64,000 bases of DNA from RZYY01 sp036794825 (GCA_036794825.1 DAIRGA010000025.1:14032-78031), one strand, 5' to 3'. Counted from the first letter of the stretch, positions 34,887-43,615 are shown. The notes: generated by a model from the sequence alone, not told the origin. Translations and numbers: made by a program.

Positions 34887-36293
34887 TCAATCGTTGATAT
34901 TCTGAGATTTCACGATCTCTTTAATATCAGCAATCATCTTCTGCGCCAGGTGGTTGGCCTTAGCTTCAGAGTCGCTTTCGGAGTAAATGCGAATTATTGG
35001 TTCGGTATTGGATTTGCGCAGATGTACCCAATCTGGGTCGAAATTGATGCGTACGCCATCAATCCTGTTGATCTGGAATTTTGAGTATTTCCCGGTAACT
35101 TTGTCGAGGATGTTGTCCACATCCATGTCAGGCTCAAGGGTGATCTTGTTTTTTGAAATGAAATAGTCCGGGTAGTTATACCTGATTTTAGAGCACTTCA
35201 TTTGCTTTTTGGCCATGAAGGTGAGGAACAGGGCAATGCCAACCAAAGCATCCCGTCCATAATGAAGCTCAGGATAAATCACACCGCCGTTGCCTTCGCC
35301 GCCAATCACGGCGCCGGTTTCCTTCATTTTGGCCACCACATTCACCTCTCCCACTGCCGCTGCCTGGTAGGTTCCGCCGTTTTTTTCGGTAACCTCTTTC
35401 AGAGCACGCGTTGAGGAAAGATTGGAAACAGTGTTTCCGGGCGTGTTCTGGAGAATGAAGTCGGCTATGGCCACCAGGGTGTATTCTTCGCCAAACATGC
35501 TACCATCCTCATTCACAATGGCAAGTCTGTCCACATCCGGGTCCACCACAAAACCCACATGGCATTTTTTCTTTACCACCAGTTCGGCAATTTCAAACAG
35601 GTTTTCGGGTAAAGGTTCGGGATTGTGTGGGAAAATGCCAGTTGGATCGCAATACAATTTTTCGATTTTTCTCACCCCAAGAGCCTCCAATAATTTTGGA
35701 ATGGCAATTCCACCGGTCGAATTAACAGCATCCACCGCAACCACAAACCCGGCATTCTTTATTGCTTCAGCATCCACCAGTGGCAATTGAAGGATTTTTT
35801 GAATATGGAGATCAATAAATCCGTCCAATAAAATGGTTTTACCCAGTTCGGTGTTGGCTGCAAACCTGAATTTCTCTGCATCGGCAATGGTAAGTATCTC
35901 TTTTCCATCATCATCCGAAAGGAATTCACCCTTATTGTTGAGCAGTTTCAGTGCATTCCACTGGCCGGGGTTGTGGCTGGCGGTAATAATGATCCCGCCA
36001 TCAGCGGAGGTTTCGGTAACAGCGATCTCCACTGTGGGGGTAGTTGAGAAGCCGGCATCAACCACGTCAATTCCCATGGCGTTGAGAGTGCCGGTAACCA
36101 GACTATTGACCAAAGTGCCCGAAACACGGGCATCCCGGCCAATCACAACCTTCAGCTTTGGCTTTGCAACTCTGCTTTTCAGAAATGTGGCATAGGCTGC
36201 TGAATATTTGACTACATCAACCGGGGTAAGGTTTTCACCAGGATTTCCGCCAATAGTTCCACGGATTCCGGAAATGGATTTGATCAAGGGCAT
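34887..36293 (-). CDS. glmM: Phosphoglucosamine mutase-like phosphohexomutase
   Basis: 468 residues of the alpha-D-phosphohexomutase family. The phosphoserine loop TASHNPGQWNALKLL contains the active-site Ser106, the metal loop is DPDVDRLAIV, and the sugar-binding loop is GGEGNGGVIYP. The C-terminal phosphate-binding segment is RKSNTEPIIRIYSES. The GEGNGG loop and length fit the GlmM type (glucosamine-6-phosphate to glucosamine-1-phosphate for peptidoglycan and lipid A); some Bacteroidota homologues are annotated as phosphomannomutase, so the sugar is less certain than the reaction. Preceded by a TATTTTTG box. Confidence 0.88.
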   Translation of the reverse strand: MPLIKSISGIRGTIGGNPGENLTPVDVVKYSAAYATFLKSRVAKPKLKVVIGRDARVSGTLVNSLVTGTLNAMGIDVVDAGFSTTPTVEIAVTETSADGGIIITASHNPGQWNALKLLNNKGEFLSDDDGKEILTIADAEKFRFAANTELGKTILLDGFIDLHIQKILQLPLVDAEAIKNAGFVVAVDAVNSTGGIAIPKLLEALGVRKIEKLYCDPTGIFPHNPEPLPENLFEIAELVVKKKCHVGFVVDPDVDRLAIVNEDGSMFGEEYTLVAIADFILQNTPGNTVSNLSSTRALKEVTEKNGGTYQAAAVGEVNVVAKMKETGAVIGGEGNGGVIYPELHYGRDALVGIALFLTFMAKKQMKCSKIRYNYPDYFISKNKITLEPDMDVDNILDKVTGKYSKFQINRIDGVRINFDPDWVHLRKSNTEPIIRIYSESDSEAKANHLAQKMIADIKEIVKSQNIND

Positions 36294-36310
36294 AAACAGA
36301 ATTTTGCCGG

Positions 36311-36318
36311 CAAAAATA
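36311..36318 (-). promoter_or_regulatory. Putative -7 box of glmM (TATTTTTG)
   Basis: Leftward TATTTTTG, exact to TAnnTTTG, 17 bases before the glmM start codon. No matching -33 element. Confidence 0.45.
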
Positions 36319-36415
36319 ATTTGAATTTTCGCTTCAGGGTCGGGCGGATATGATTTTTTCGATGGAAATTCATTCCACGAATTATTTTAATTTCGCCAAA
36401 ACAAATAGCCTGAAG

Positions 36416-38896
36416 ATGAAAAATTTACTTCTATCCCTGCTGATCCTTTGCTCAGCTTCGATTTCTGGGCAGGATACGATCAGATTGATGCATTACAATT
36501 TGCTTAACTTCGGCGCTGTAACGGAATCCTGCACTTTTGAGAACAATAACCCCGACAGCAAGACCATCTGGCTCAAAACCATCATTGACCATTTTTTGCC
36601 CGATCTTTTTACCGTTAACGAGATCAGCCCAAATACACTCTATCACAACATGATATTAAATAATGCCCTTAATAGTTCAGGCAGAAATTATTACCAAAAA
36701 ACCCAACCTACAAACTTTGCCGGCTCCACGATCATCAACATGCTCTACTACAACACTTTGAAAGTCGGGTTAGCAAAGCAGGAGGTCATATTCTCGAACC
36801 CCCGCGACATCAACGTGTACAAATTTTACCACAAAAGTCCTTACCTTTCGCAAGGCGGCGACACTACTTACTTTTATTGCGGAGTGGCTCATTTAAAAGC
36901 CGGAAACACAACCACCGACCAGCAGCAGAGGGCAACCGCGGCGCAGGCTGTTATCAATTATCTGCAGGATAAAAATATCACCGATCCTTTCCTCTTTGCC
37001 GGCGACCTGAATCTTTACACCAGTGCAGAGTCTGCGTGGACAACCCTGACCGGTGGAAGTGGAGATTTTCGTTTCAGCGACGCGCTAAATATGGCCGGCA
37101 ACTGGAGCGGGAATGCATCCTTCGCTTCAGTCCATACACAATCCACGCACACCGAATCGGCTTGCGTTGTCGGAAGTGGCATGGACGACCGCTTCGACTT
37201 TATACTGACCAATCCATCTGCAAATGCAGCCAATTCGCTGGTAAAATACCTACCAGGCAGTTACATTACAGCAGGTCAGGATGGTCTGCGGTTTCAGGGC
37301 TCATTGATTAACCCGCCAAACAACAGCCTTCCTGCACCCATCATCGAAGCGCTATACAACCTCTCCGACCACTTGCCGGTGATGGTTAGCGTGGTAGCCA
37401 GAACACTACAACCGCAGTTTATCCCGGATCTTTTCTTCTCGGAATATGTGGAGGGCAGCGGCAACAACAAGGCGCTGGAAATTTTCAATCCTGCCTCCTA
37501 CCCTGTTGATCTTTCGGGGTACAGGCTGGAGCGCTATGTTAACGGTTCCACCAATGCCGACACGATTAGCCTTTCCGGAGTGCTTGATCCAGGCAGGACT
37601 TATGTTGTGGTAATTGATAAACGTGATCCCAACGGATCAGGCGCCAACGTTCCGGTTCACCCCGATCTGATGGCGGTTGCCGATACTTTCTTGTGTCCTG
37701 ATGCCACGATAAACCAGACCATGTATTTCAACGGAAATGATGCAATGGCACTTCGTAAAAAATCAGGTCAGCTGGTGGATCTGATCGGAAAAATTGGCCA
37801 AAACCCCGGTCTTGGGTGGACCGATGATTCGTTGTGCACGGCAGGAGCTTTTACTACTCTATGCGGGGCAACTGCCTGGACTACCAACCACACGATGGTC
37901 AGAAAATTTGGCGTCACCAAAGGAGTTAAAGCAAACCCGCTCTGTTTCGATGTAACGTTGCAATGGGACACGCTCTCCAACGACATCTTCGACAGCCTCG
38001 GATTTCATCGCAGTATTACCAATTATCAGCCTCCGCAGTCGTGGAATTTTTCACCTACAATGATCTCGCACATCCTCACCATTCCAACCGATGCGATAAT
38101 CACTCTGGAATCTCAGCCAGCCCTGCCCGGTGCTTTTATCGGAGTCTTTTACAGAGACGGGAGCCTGGAGAAATGCGCCGGAAATGTTCAGTGGTTTGGT
38201 AATCAGAATATTGCATTGGTGGCCTACGGCGATGATTTCTTAACCCCCGAAAAAGATGGATTTGCCGCGGGAGAAACCATTGTCTGGAAAATCCTCAACC
38301 CTTCCGATGGCAGAGAATACGACGCAACGGCCCCCTATTCAGCTATCTGGCCGCAAAACAACGGTATTTTCGCTCCGGGTGGAATTTCGGCCATTACTTC
38401 GCTGAACGGGCTTGAAATTCTGACGCAGTTGCTTGATTTACCCGCAGGTTGGTCGGGAGTTTCGCTGTCCCTTGATGCACGCTGGCCTTTGCTGGAAGAT
38501 ATTTTTAAACAGGAAATAAGCAAAGTGATTTACATGACCGACGGGAACCTGGTGTATTACCCGGAACAGAATATCAATCAAATTATCGAATGGAAGGATG
38601 TTGGCGCTTACTACATCAAAGTTGAGGATGAAATGGCGCTGAGGGTTGCCGGTTATTCCCCCCAAAGCCGCACTATTCAGCTCAATGCTGGCTGGAATCT
38701 GATGCCGGTTATGTCGGATTGCAATGTTCCAGTTACCGAACTTGTTACTTCTCTTGGCAATAATCTTCTACAAATTAAAGAGGTTGCCGGTGTGAAAGTT
38801 TTCTGGCCGGAAAAATCAATCCAAACGCTGAATGAATTGTTGCCCGGAAAATCCTATTTTATTCTGGTTAATGAAGGTGTCAACTTTACTTTTTAG
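36416..38896 (+). CDS. Secreted EEP-fold nuclease with lamin-tail domain
   Basis: 826 residues from the ATG at 36416; the frame is open 22 codons further up, but this ATG starts a clear signal peptide (KNLLLSLLILCSASISGQ). An endonuclease/exonuclease/phosphatase domain covers about residues 22-330, with the NEIS metal Glu, LFAGDLNLY and the final SDHLPVMVSV. A lamin-tail domain follows (about 345-470, SGNNKALEIFNPASYPVDLSGYRLE). The C-terminal ~350 residues contain a GWNLMPV-type repeat and end abruptly in NFTF with no recognised T9SS domain. A role in degrading external DNA or RNA is inferred from these domains. Confidence 0.85.
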   Translation: MKNLLLSLLILCSASISGQDTIRLMHYNLLNFGAVTESCTFENNNPDSKTIWLKTIIDHFLPDLFTVNEISPNTLYHNMILNNALNSSGRNYYQKTQPTNFAGSTIINMLYYNTLKVGLAKQEVIFSNPRDINVYKFYHKSPYLSQGGDTTYFYCGVAHLKAGNTTTDQQQRATAAQAVINYLQDKNITDPFLFAGDLNLYTSAESAWTTLTGGSGDFRFSDALNMAGNWSGNASFASVHTQSTHTESACVVGSGMDDRFDFILTNPSANAANSLVKYLPGSYITAGQDGLRFQGSLINPPNNSLPAPIIEALYNLSDHLPVMVSVVARTLQPQFIPDLFFSEYVEGSGNNKALEIFNPASYPVDLSGYRLERYVNGSTNADTISLSGVLDPGRTYVVVIDKRDPNGSGANVPVHPDLMAVADTFLCPDATINQTMYFNGNDAMALRKKSGQLVDLIGKIGQNPGLGWTDDSLCTAGAFTTLCGATAWTTNHTMVRKFGVTKGVKANPLCFDVTLQWDTLSNDIFDSLGFHRSITNYQPPQSWNFSPTMISHILTIPTDAIITLESQPALPGAFIGVFYRDGSLEKCAGNVQWFGNQNIALVAYGDDFLTPEKDGFAAGETIVWKILNPSDGREYDATAPYSAIWPQNNGIFAPGGISAITSLNGLEILTQLLDLPAGWSGVSLSLDARWPLLEDIFKQEISKVIYMTDGNLVYYPEQNINQIIEWKDVGAYYIKVEDEMALRVAGYSPQSRTIQLNAGWNLMPVMSDCNVPVTELVTSLGNNLLQIKEVAGVKVFWPEKSIQTLNELLPGKSYFILVNEGVNFTF

Positions 38897-39037
38897 GGGT
38901 GTGAGTAAGAGTTAATAGCCTGGTTTACCAATAAATTTCAGCAATTAAAATCCTCCATCAACCCATTTCCCCATTTGTCATTGAAAATGAAACCCACAAT
39001 CGAATAACTCAGGGAGTTATGTGTGAAACCTGGTTGC

Positions 39038-40012
39038 CTAATACTGTTTCCTCGCTGTGACCAACATGGCGGCCTCCACAATATCTTTGGTTCCCATACC
39101 AAACTTTTCGAGCAGTTCTTCGGGCGTTCCGCTTTCGCCAAAAACATCGTTCATCCCAACCATTTCTATAGGAGTTGGAAAATTTCGGGCTAAAAACCCT
39201 GCAATCGTCTCACCCATTCCGCCAAGAATCTGGTGCTCCTCAGCCGTTACAGCACACCGTGTTTTTATCACCGATTCAATCACTGCATCCCTGTCGAGGG
39301 GTTTGATGGTGGTGATATTAATCACTTCGGCGTCAATTCCTTGCTGGGCAAGGATTCTGGCAGCTTCGACCGCTTTCCACACCAGATGACCGGTAGCGAA
39401 AATGGAAACATCACTTCCTTCTCTCAACAAAAGTGCCTGACCAATAACAAATTGATGATCTTTTGGTGTGAAATTCGGCACTTTTGGGCGCCCAAACCTG
39501 AGATAAACCGGGCCATGGTAGTCCGCGATGGCAAGGGTGGCTGCATAGGTCTGATTATAATCGCAAGGATTGATTACGATCATTCCCGGAAGAGATTTCA
39601 TCAGCGCCATATCCTCCATGATCTGGTGGGTTGCGCCATCTTCGCCCAAAGTAACGCCGGCATGAGAAGCGCAAATCTTGACATTTTTCTGCGAGTAGGC
39701 GATGGATTGCCTGATCTGGTCGAAAACTCTGCCGGTAGAAAAGTTGGCAAAAGTTCCAGTGAACGGGATTTTTCCGGCAGTGGCCAGCCCTGCGGCAATT
39801 CCCATCATATTGGCTTCTGCTACACCGACCTGAAAAAAGCGATCCGGAAATTCACCGGCAAACTTGTCCATTTTGAGCGAACCGGTCAGGTCGGCGCAAA
39901 GAGCGACAATTTCCGGTCTGCTTTTGCCCAGTTCATAAAGCGCATCGCCAAAACCCGAGCGGGTATCTTTGCTTCCCTGGTTTTCCAGGCTTATATGAGT
40001 TAATGTTTCCAT
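39038..40012 (-). CDS. Transketolase, C-terminal subunit
   Basis: 324 residues, the second half of a two-polypeptide transketolase (pyrimidine-binding and C-terminal domains). Seen: RSGFGDALYELGKSRPEIVALCADL, the pyrimidine-side FFQVGVAEANMMGIAAGLA with the catalytic Glu, and YLRFGRPKVP. Works with the N-terminal subunit encoded 152 bases upstream to transfer two-carbon units in the pentose-phosphate pathway. Split transketolases are common in Bacteroidota. The spacer holds two hairpins. Confidence 0.92.
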   Translation of the reverse strand: METLTHISLENQGSKDTRSGFGDALYELGKSRPEIVALCADLTGSLKMDKFAGEFPDRFFQVGVAEANMMGIAAGLATAGKIPFTGTFANFSTGRVFDQIRQSIAYSQKNVKICASHAGVTLGEDGATHQIMEDMALMKSLPGMIVINPCDYNQTYAATLAIADYHGPVYLRFGRPKVPNFTPKDHQFVIGQALLLREGSDVSIFATGHLVWKAVEAARILAQQGIDAEVINITTIKPLDRDAVIESVIKTRCAVTAEEHQILGGMGETIAGFLARNFPTPIEMVGMNDVFGESGTPEELLEKFGMGTKDIVEAAMLVTARKQY

Positions 40013-40050
40013 TGCTTGATTTTAACTTTATATATCACAAACTTAGAGAT

Positions 40051-40067
40051 CATGGGCTGAAGCCCGT
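40051..40067. repeat. Palindrome with TGAA loop (GGGC-TGAA-GCCC)
   Basis: CATGGGC-TGAA-GCCCGTG: a short GC-rich stem with one wobble around a TGAA loop. It sits in the 152-base spacer between the two transketolase genes, followed 24 bases later by a second palindrome with the same loop. It resembles dispersed REP-like elements, but other copies cannot be searched for here. Confidence 0.55.
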
Positions 40068-40090
40068 GGCCTCTCCATTTCTTCCTATTT

Positions 40091-40110
40091 CCCCGACCTG
40101 AAGGTCGGGG
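40091..40110. repeat. Perfect palindrome with TGAA loop
   Basis: CCCCGACC-TGAA-GGTCGGGG: a perfect 8-bp stem around TGAA, very GC-rich in an AT-rich spacer. There is no T-tract beside it, so it is not a standard terminator; it could be a REP-like element or an mRNA-processing or stability hairpin between the two transketolase subunits. Confidence 0.65.
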
Positions 40111-40164
40111 TAAAGCAATTTGTTGTTTTTCAAATATGTTCTATGATCAATGAATTTTTCAGGT

Positions 40165-41013
40165 TCAATAGTCGCCAATAGTTTCTTCCAATTGAGCAAG
40201 TGCCAGTTCCAACTGTTCATCGTCGGGCGCCACGCCGTGCCACTTGTGGGTTCCCATCATGAAATCCACGCCGTAGCCCATTTCGGTATGCATAAGGATC
40301 ATAACTGGATGATCTTTTCCGGTTTGGGTTGCTGCCAGCCTGAGTGTATCAATCACCTCGTCAAGGTCGTTTCCATTCATCTCCATCACCACCCATCCGA
40401 AAGCTTCCCATTTGGCCTTCAGGTCGCCCGGAGGGAGAACCTCATCGGTTGGACCATCAATTTGCTTGCGGTTGAAGTCAATGATTGCAATAAGATTATC
40501 CACGTTTTTGCTTCCGGCAAACATGGCAGCTTCCCATACCTGCCCTTCCTGAATTTCGCCGTCGCCCATCAGCACATACACCAGGTTCTCATCATCGTTT
40601 AATTGCTTGGCTAATGCCATCCCAACAGCACATGAAAGCCCCTGACCGAGTGAACCGGAAGCAAACCTTACACCCGGTAAGCCCTCGTGAGTTGCCGGAT
40701 GACCCTGCAAGCGTGTATTTAGTTTGCGGAAAGTTGCCATTTCGGATACATCAAAGTAGCCACTGCGGGCCAAAACACTGTACCAAACAGCTGAGAGGTG
40801 ACCGTTGGAAAGCAGAAAAACATCCTGCCCGCTACCGCTCATGTCAAATTCATCCGGATCGTGGTTCAGGATGTCGAAATAGAGCGCTACCATAAGCTCG
40901 GTGCAGCCCAGCGAACCTCCCGGATGTCCTGACTGCGCTCCGTGAACCATTCTCAGAATGTCGCGCCTGACCTGGCTGGTCAAGGCTTTTAAAGAGGTCG
41001 AAGTATTCATCAT
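40165..41013 (-). CDS. Transketolase, N-terminal subunit
   Basis: 282 residues, the thiamine-diphosphate-binding half. Signatures: HGAQSGHPGGSLGCTELMVALYF near the N-terminus, GSLGQGLSCAVGMALAKQL, and the TPP motif VLMGDGEIQEGQVWEAAMFAG...NLIAIIDFNRKQIDG (GDG...N). Forms the active enzyme with the C-terminal subunit downstream. Its -7-like box TACTTTTG overlaps the divergent spacer with the purine nucleoside phosphorylase gene. Confidence 0.92.
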   Translation of the reverse strand: MMNTSTSLKALTSQVRRDILRMVHGAQSGHPGGSLGCTELMVALYFDILNHDPDEFDMSGSGQDVFLLSNGHLSAVWYSVLARSGYFDVSEMATFRKLNTRLQGHPATHEGLPGVRFASGSLGQGLSCAVGMALAKQLNDDENLVYVLMGDGEIQEGQVWEAAMFAGSKNVDNLIAIIDFNRKQIDGPTDEVLPPGDLKAKWEAFGWVVMEMNGNDLDEVIDTLRLAATQTGKDHPVMILMHTEMGYGVDFMMGTHKWHGVAPDDEQLELALAQLEETIGDY

Positions 41014-41033
41014 TTCAGTCGTTCAATGTTCGG

Positions 41034-41041
41034 CAAAAGTA
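41034..41041 (-). promoter_or_regulatory. Putative -7 box of the transketolase operon (TACTTTTG)
   Basis: Leftward TACTTTTG, exact to TAnnTTTG, 20 bases before the N-terminal subunit's start codon. No -33 TTG. Confidence 0.45.
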
Positions 41042-41133
41042 TCTTTTTTAGTTTGTTTTTAAAGAGTTTTTCCCTTTTTCTCCTTATTTGTTTACTTTGC
41101 AGCCTGATTATCCAACCAATTAATCCTGAAACA

Positions 41134-41946
41134 ATGGATAGTAAAGCTACTGAAGCCCTTGCTTATCTGAAATATAACGGCATCGAAAATGCCGAGGTTG
41201 CCATCATTCTTGGCACCGGTTTGGGAAAACTTGTTCAGCATATCAATATCGATCAGATGACTGATTATGCCGACATTCCTCATTTTCCGGTTTCGACGGT
41301 AGAGTTTCATCATGGCCGGCTGATTTACGGAAATCTATGCGGCAAAAAGGTGATTGTAATGCAGGGCAGGTTTCATTATTACGAAGGTTATGCCATGAAG
41401 CAGCTTACGTTTGCTGTACCGATAATGAAAGCTCTTGGTGTAAAATGCCTGCTGGTTTCCAATGCCGGTGGCGCCTTAAATCCTGATTTCCGGAAGGGTG
41501 ATCTGATGTTACTTACCGATCACCTCAACCAGTTTTGGGATAATCCGCTGATAGGGAGAAATGACGACGTAGACGGGCCTCGTTTTGTTGACATGAGCCA
41601 TGCCTACTCAAAGGAGCTAAACCGGTTGTTTGTTGAGGTTGCTGCCAAAGAGAAGATCCGGTTGCAGCAGGGAATTTATACTGCGGTCTGCGGTCCATCG
41701 CTCGAAACTCGTGCTGAATATCGTTACCTTCGGTTCATTGGCGCTGACGTAGTTGGCATGTCCACCATCCCCGAAGTGATTGTCGCCAATCATATCGGCT
41801 TGCCGGTAGCGGCTGTGTCGGTGATAACCGATGAGTGCGACCCGGACAACCTCGCTCCGATTGATATCAACGACATCCTGGAAACTGCAGCCACCGCAGA
41901 AGTTGATTTGATCAAGCTATTCAAGGGAGTTGTGAGTCAGGTTTAG
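41134..41946 (+). CDS. Purine nucleoside phosphorylase
   Basis: 270 residues of the trimeric PNP/MTAP family, phosphorolysing guanosine and inosine in purine salvage. Signatures: the phosphate loop ILGTGLGKLV, FHYYEGYAMKQ, the VSNAGGALNPDFRKGDLMLLTDHLN signature, GPSLETRAEYR and the base-binding VITDECDPDN. The frame runs 36 codons further upstream as a hydrophobic stretch, but the ATG at 41134 gives the standard N-terminus MDSKATEALAYLKYNG and is preferred. Divergent from transketolase. Confidence 0.94.
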   Translation: MDSKATEALAYLKYNGIENAEVAIILGTGLGKLVQHINIDQMTDYADIPHFPVSTVEFHHGRLIYGNLCGKKVIVMQGRFHYYEGYAMKQLTFAVPIMKALGVKCLLVSNAGGALNPDFRKGDLMLLTDHLNQFWDNPLIGRNDDVDGPRFVDMSHAYSKELNRLFVEVAAKEKIRLQQGIYTAVCGPSLETRAEYRYLRFIGADVVGMSTIPEVIVANHIGLPVAAVSVITDECDPDNLAPIDINDILETAATAEVDLIKLFKGVVSQV

Positions 41947-42055
41947 GCAAACAGCGGATTTATATTCCTTGCAGATTAACGAGAATAGACTTATAACCGA
42001 AATAAACCGAAATCTGCCTATATTTTTATTGGGAAATGCGATTAATCACAAAGCT

Positions 42056-42978
42056 TTAAGAAGAAGACTTACTTTTGCCTGGCTTAGCCCCCCATTAATT
42101 CGAGCAATTCTTTACACGGGTTATGTCCTCTGATTTCAATTTTAGCTTTTCGCCTTAGTTGATTTGCAATGATCACTGGCAGGTTCGGCTAATAGACTGA
42201 CTTTGGTTCTCTCTTTATTGTTTAGACAAACAACCATGTCAATCCGACTATTTTTTCTGAGCAACTTAATCAGATCAATGTGTTGTCCGGTTTCAGGGTT
42301 GAAATAAACAAACTTCATTTTGTGACGGAAAATGCAATAAGCCCCCGAACTTACATGGCGTTCGATCTCTTTAAAACTACAATACCCCCTGTCTCTCAAA
42401 ACAAGGTCATACTTTTCGATTTTCAATTCAGGCGCAGCCAAAAGATCGTTTTTGCTGTAAGCATCCACCGAAAAGTCAACAAACCTACCCGAAATCAACT
42501 CATAAACTCCTTGTATTCTGGTGTTGCAAACAGTACTATGGCCATTTGAGACGCCGGAGGATATCTCGAAAAGCTTTTTTGGAAGTTTGATAATTGTACT
42601 GCCCTGGATAAGGATTCTCTTGTAGTTGTTGGTTTTGGAAACAGCAGTGATTTGTTGCTGAGAAAATTTATGTTTTATCATCCCGGCCAATATAGCTTGA
42701 AAAAACAGCACACAGGAATCATTTACGCGTTTCCATAACGCCTGCTTGCATAATGATACTCCATAGATCGCCTCTATCTTTGCCGCCAAATCATTGTAGC
42801 TTGGCGAGTCAACCTGTGATTTGAGGCTGAACACATCAAGAAATGCTGTAGGATCGAATTTCGCAGAATCACGCTTTACGAATCCCAGCCCCTTTGCCCA
42901 TTCTCTCATTTGCGATTGACTAATTCCGAATGATTGAATCATTTGAAAGAAATTGCAATCGGAGGTTTTTTTTGACAT
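42056..42978 (-). pseudogene. Decayed IS4-like transposase
   Basis: An open frame of 278 codons (42142-42978) encodes the N-terminal two-thirds of an IS4-type DDE transposase: N-terminal helical domain, then RILIQGSTIIKLPKK and YDLVLRDRGYCSF. The first catalytic Asp, expected in the IQDST motif of this family, reads Gly126; the second Asp is kept (Asp196). Near 42180 the reading frame shifts: a different frame continues IIANQLRRKAKIEIRGHNPCKELLELMG and stops at 42084, or at 42056 if the G-run is also shifted. The C-terminal part with the last acidic residue is missing. Two independent lesions mean it is not active. Confidence 0.75.
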
Positions 42979-43005
42979 GATAGTGAAATTTTAATTAATC
43001 TTGAT

Positions 43006-43021
43006 ATAGTATAAATACTAT
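43006..43021. repeat. Operator-like inverted repeat ATAGTAT-AA-ATACTAT
   Basis: Perfect 7-bp arms around AA, in the 60-base spacer between the transposase remnant and the divergent AbrB-like gene, 18 bases before the latter's ATG. The position and symmetry suit a binding site for a small dimeric regulator. Binding is inferred. Confidence 0.55.
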
Positions 43022-43038
43022 TAATAATAATCAAAAAA

Positions 43039-43227
43039 ATGGGATCAAAAGTTAAGATACAACGTGTTGAGCGAGGAAAAACAAAGTCGTTCTATGTCAA
43101 TTTCCCGGCTGCTGTAGCTGATGCCGGCCAAATCGAAAAGGGTGAGGAAATGGAATGGTTTATTGAAGATAGAGACACCTATGTCCTCAAACGTCTAAAC
43201 AAAAGCAAATCACTGCTGTCCAATTAG
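43039..43227 (+). CDS. AbrB/SpoVT-like small DNA-binding protein
   Basis: 62 residues. The pattern KIQRVERGKTKSFYVNFPAAVADAGQIEKGEEMEWFIED fits a swapped-hairpin AbrB/MazE-type domain, with a basic tail. No toxin gene follows, so an antitoxin role is not supported. It is divergent from the IS4-like transposase with a palindrome between them, suggesting it is a passenger or regulatory gene of that element. It is intact, unlike the transposase. Confidence 0.7.
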   Translation: MGSKVKIQRVERGKTKSFYVNFPAAVADAGQIEKGEEMEWFIEDRDTYVLKRLNKSKSLLSN

Positions 43228-43563
43228 TTAATGCAATTAAGTTAAAGCGTATGCCTTTTGGGGCTTGATTTCAATGTAAAAGTCGGCAGTTGGCCTTGCT
43301 TCGACGGGCGTTCGACTGAGCTCACGCAGAAGTCTCAGCCACAGTGGATCGACATCCACATCACCCCATTTATCCATTTTGAGCGGAGCAAATCCCTTGG
43401 GCAAAGCAATACGGGAAACCCAATACCCCATTCCATCATTATATGCAAACTAACACCTTGTTGGTATGTTTTGTAAGTAAAGAGCCTAAATCAGCCGGGC
43501 AAGATTAACTCTTTACTACACAAAAATCAGTTCAGGTATGATGCACGCCAAAACAGAAAATCT
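43228..43563. other. Spacer with possible gene fragment and inverted repeat
   Basis: On the minus strand, 43237-43431 holds an open frame of 64 codons (MGYWVSRIALPKGFAPLKM... to ...KPQKAYALT) that looks protein-like but matches nothing recognised; it may be the remnant of a gene broken by the insertion next door. At 43476-43484 and 43509-43517, AGTAAAGAG and CTCTTTACT form a perfect 9-bp inverted repeat with a 24-base spacer, upstream of the next promoter. No other feature is supported. Confidence 0.35.
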
Positions 43564-43571
43564 TACCTTTG
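43564..43571 (+). promoter_or_regulatory. Putative -7 box of the cyclase-family gene (TACCTTTG)
   Basis: TACCTTTG matches TAnnTTTG and lies 44 bases before the ATG at 43616, inside the longer open frame. It therefore also supports the shorter start. No -33 TTG. Confidence 0.5.
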
Positions 43572-43615
43572 GCCGGAGTTTAGGTAAGCGATTTTTTAAT
43601 TTAATATTCGACGAA

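Noticed and set aside
39233..40003. 256-codon plus-strand open frame
   Set aside because: It lies entirely antisense to the conserved transketolase C-terminal gene and its translation resembles no protein; it is a shadow of codon bias.
41026..41133. Hydrophobic 36-residue N-terminal extension of purine nucleoside phosphorylase
   Set aside because: It looks like a membrane segment, but the enzyme is cytoplasmic and the family N-terminus begins at the internal ATG; the stretch is AT-rich promoter DNA.
41971..42017. GCAGATT...AATCTGC as an insertion-element terminal repeat
   Set aside because: Only 7 bp, both arms on the same side of the transposase remnant, and no matching copy on the other side.
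43039..43227. AbrB-like gene as antitoxin of a toxin-antitoxin pair
   Set aside because: No toxin-like frame follows within several hundred bases; linkage to the transposase is the better explanation.
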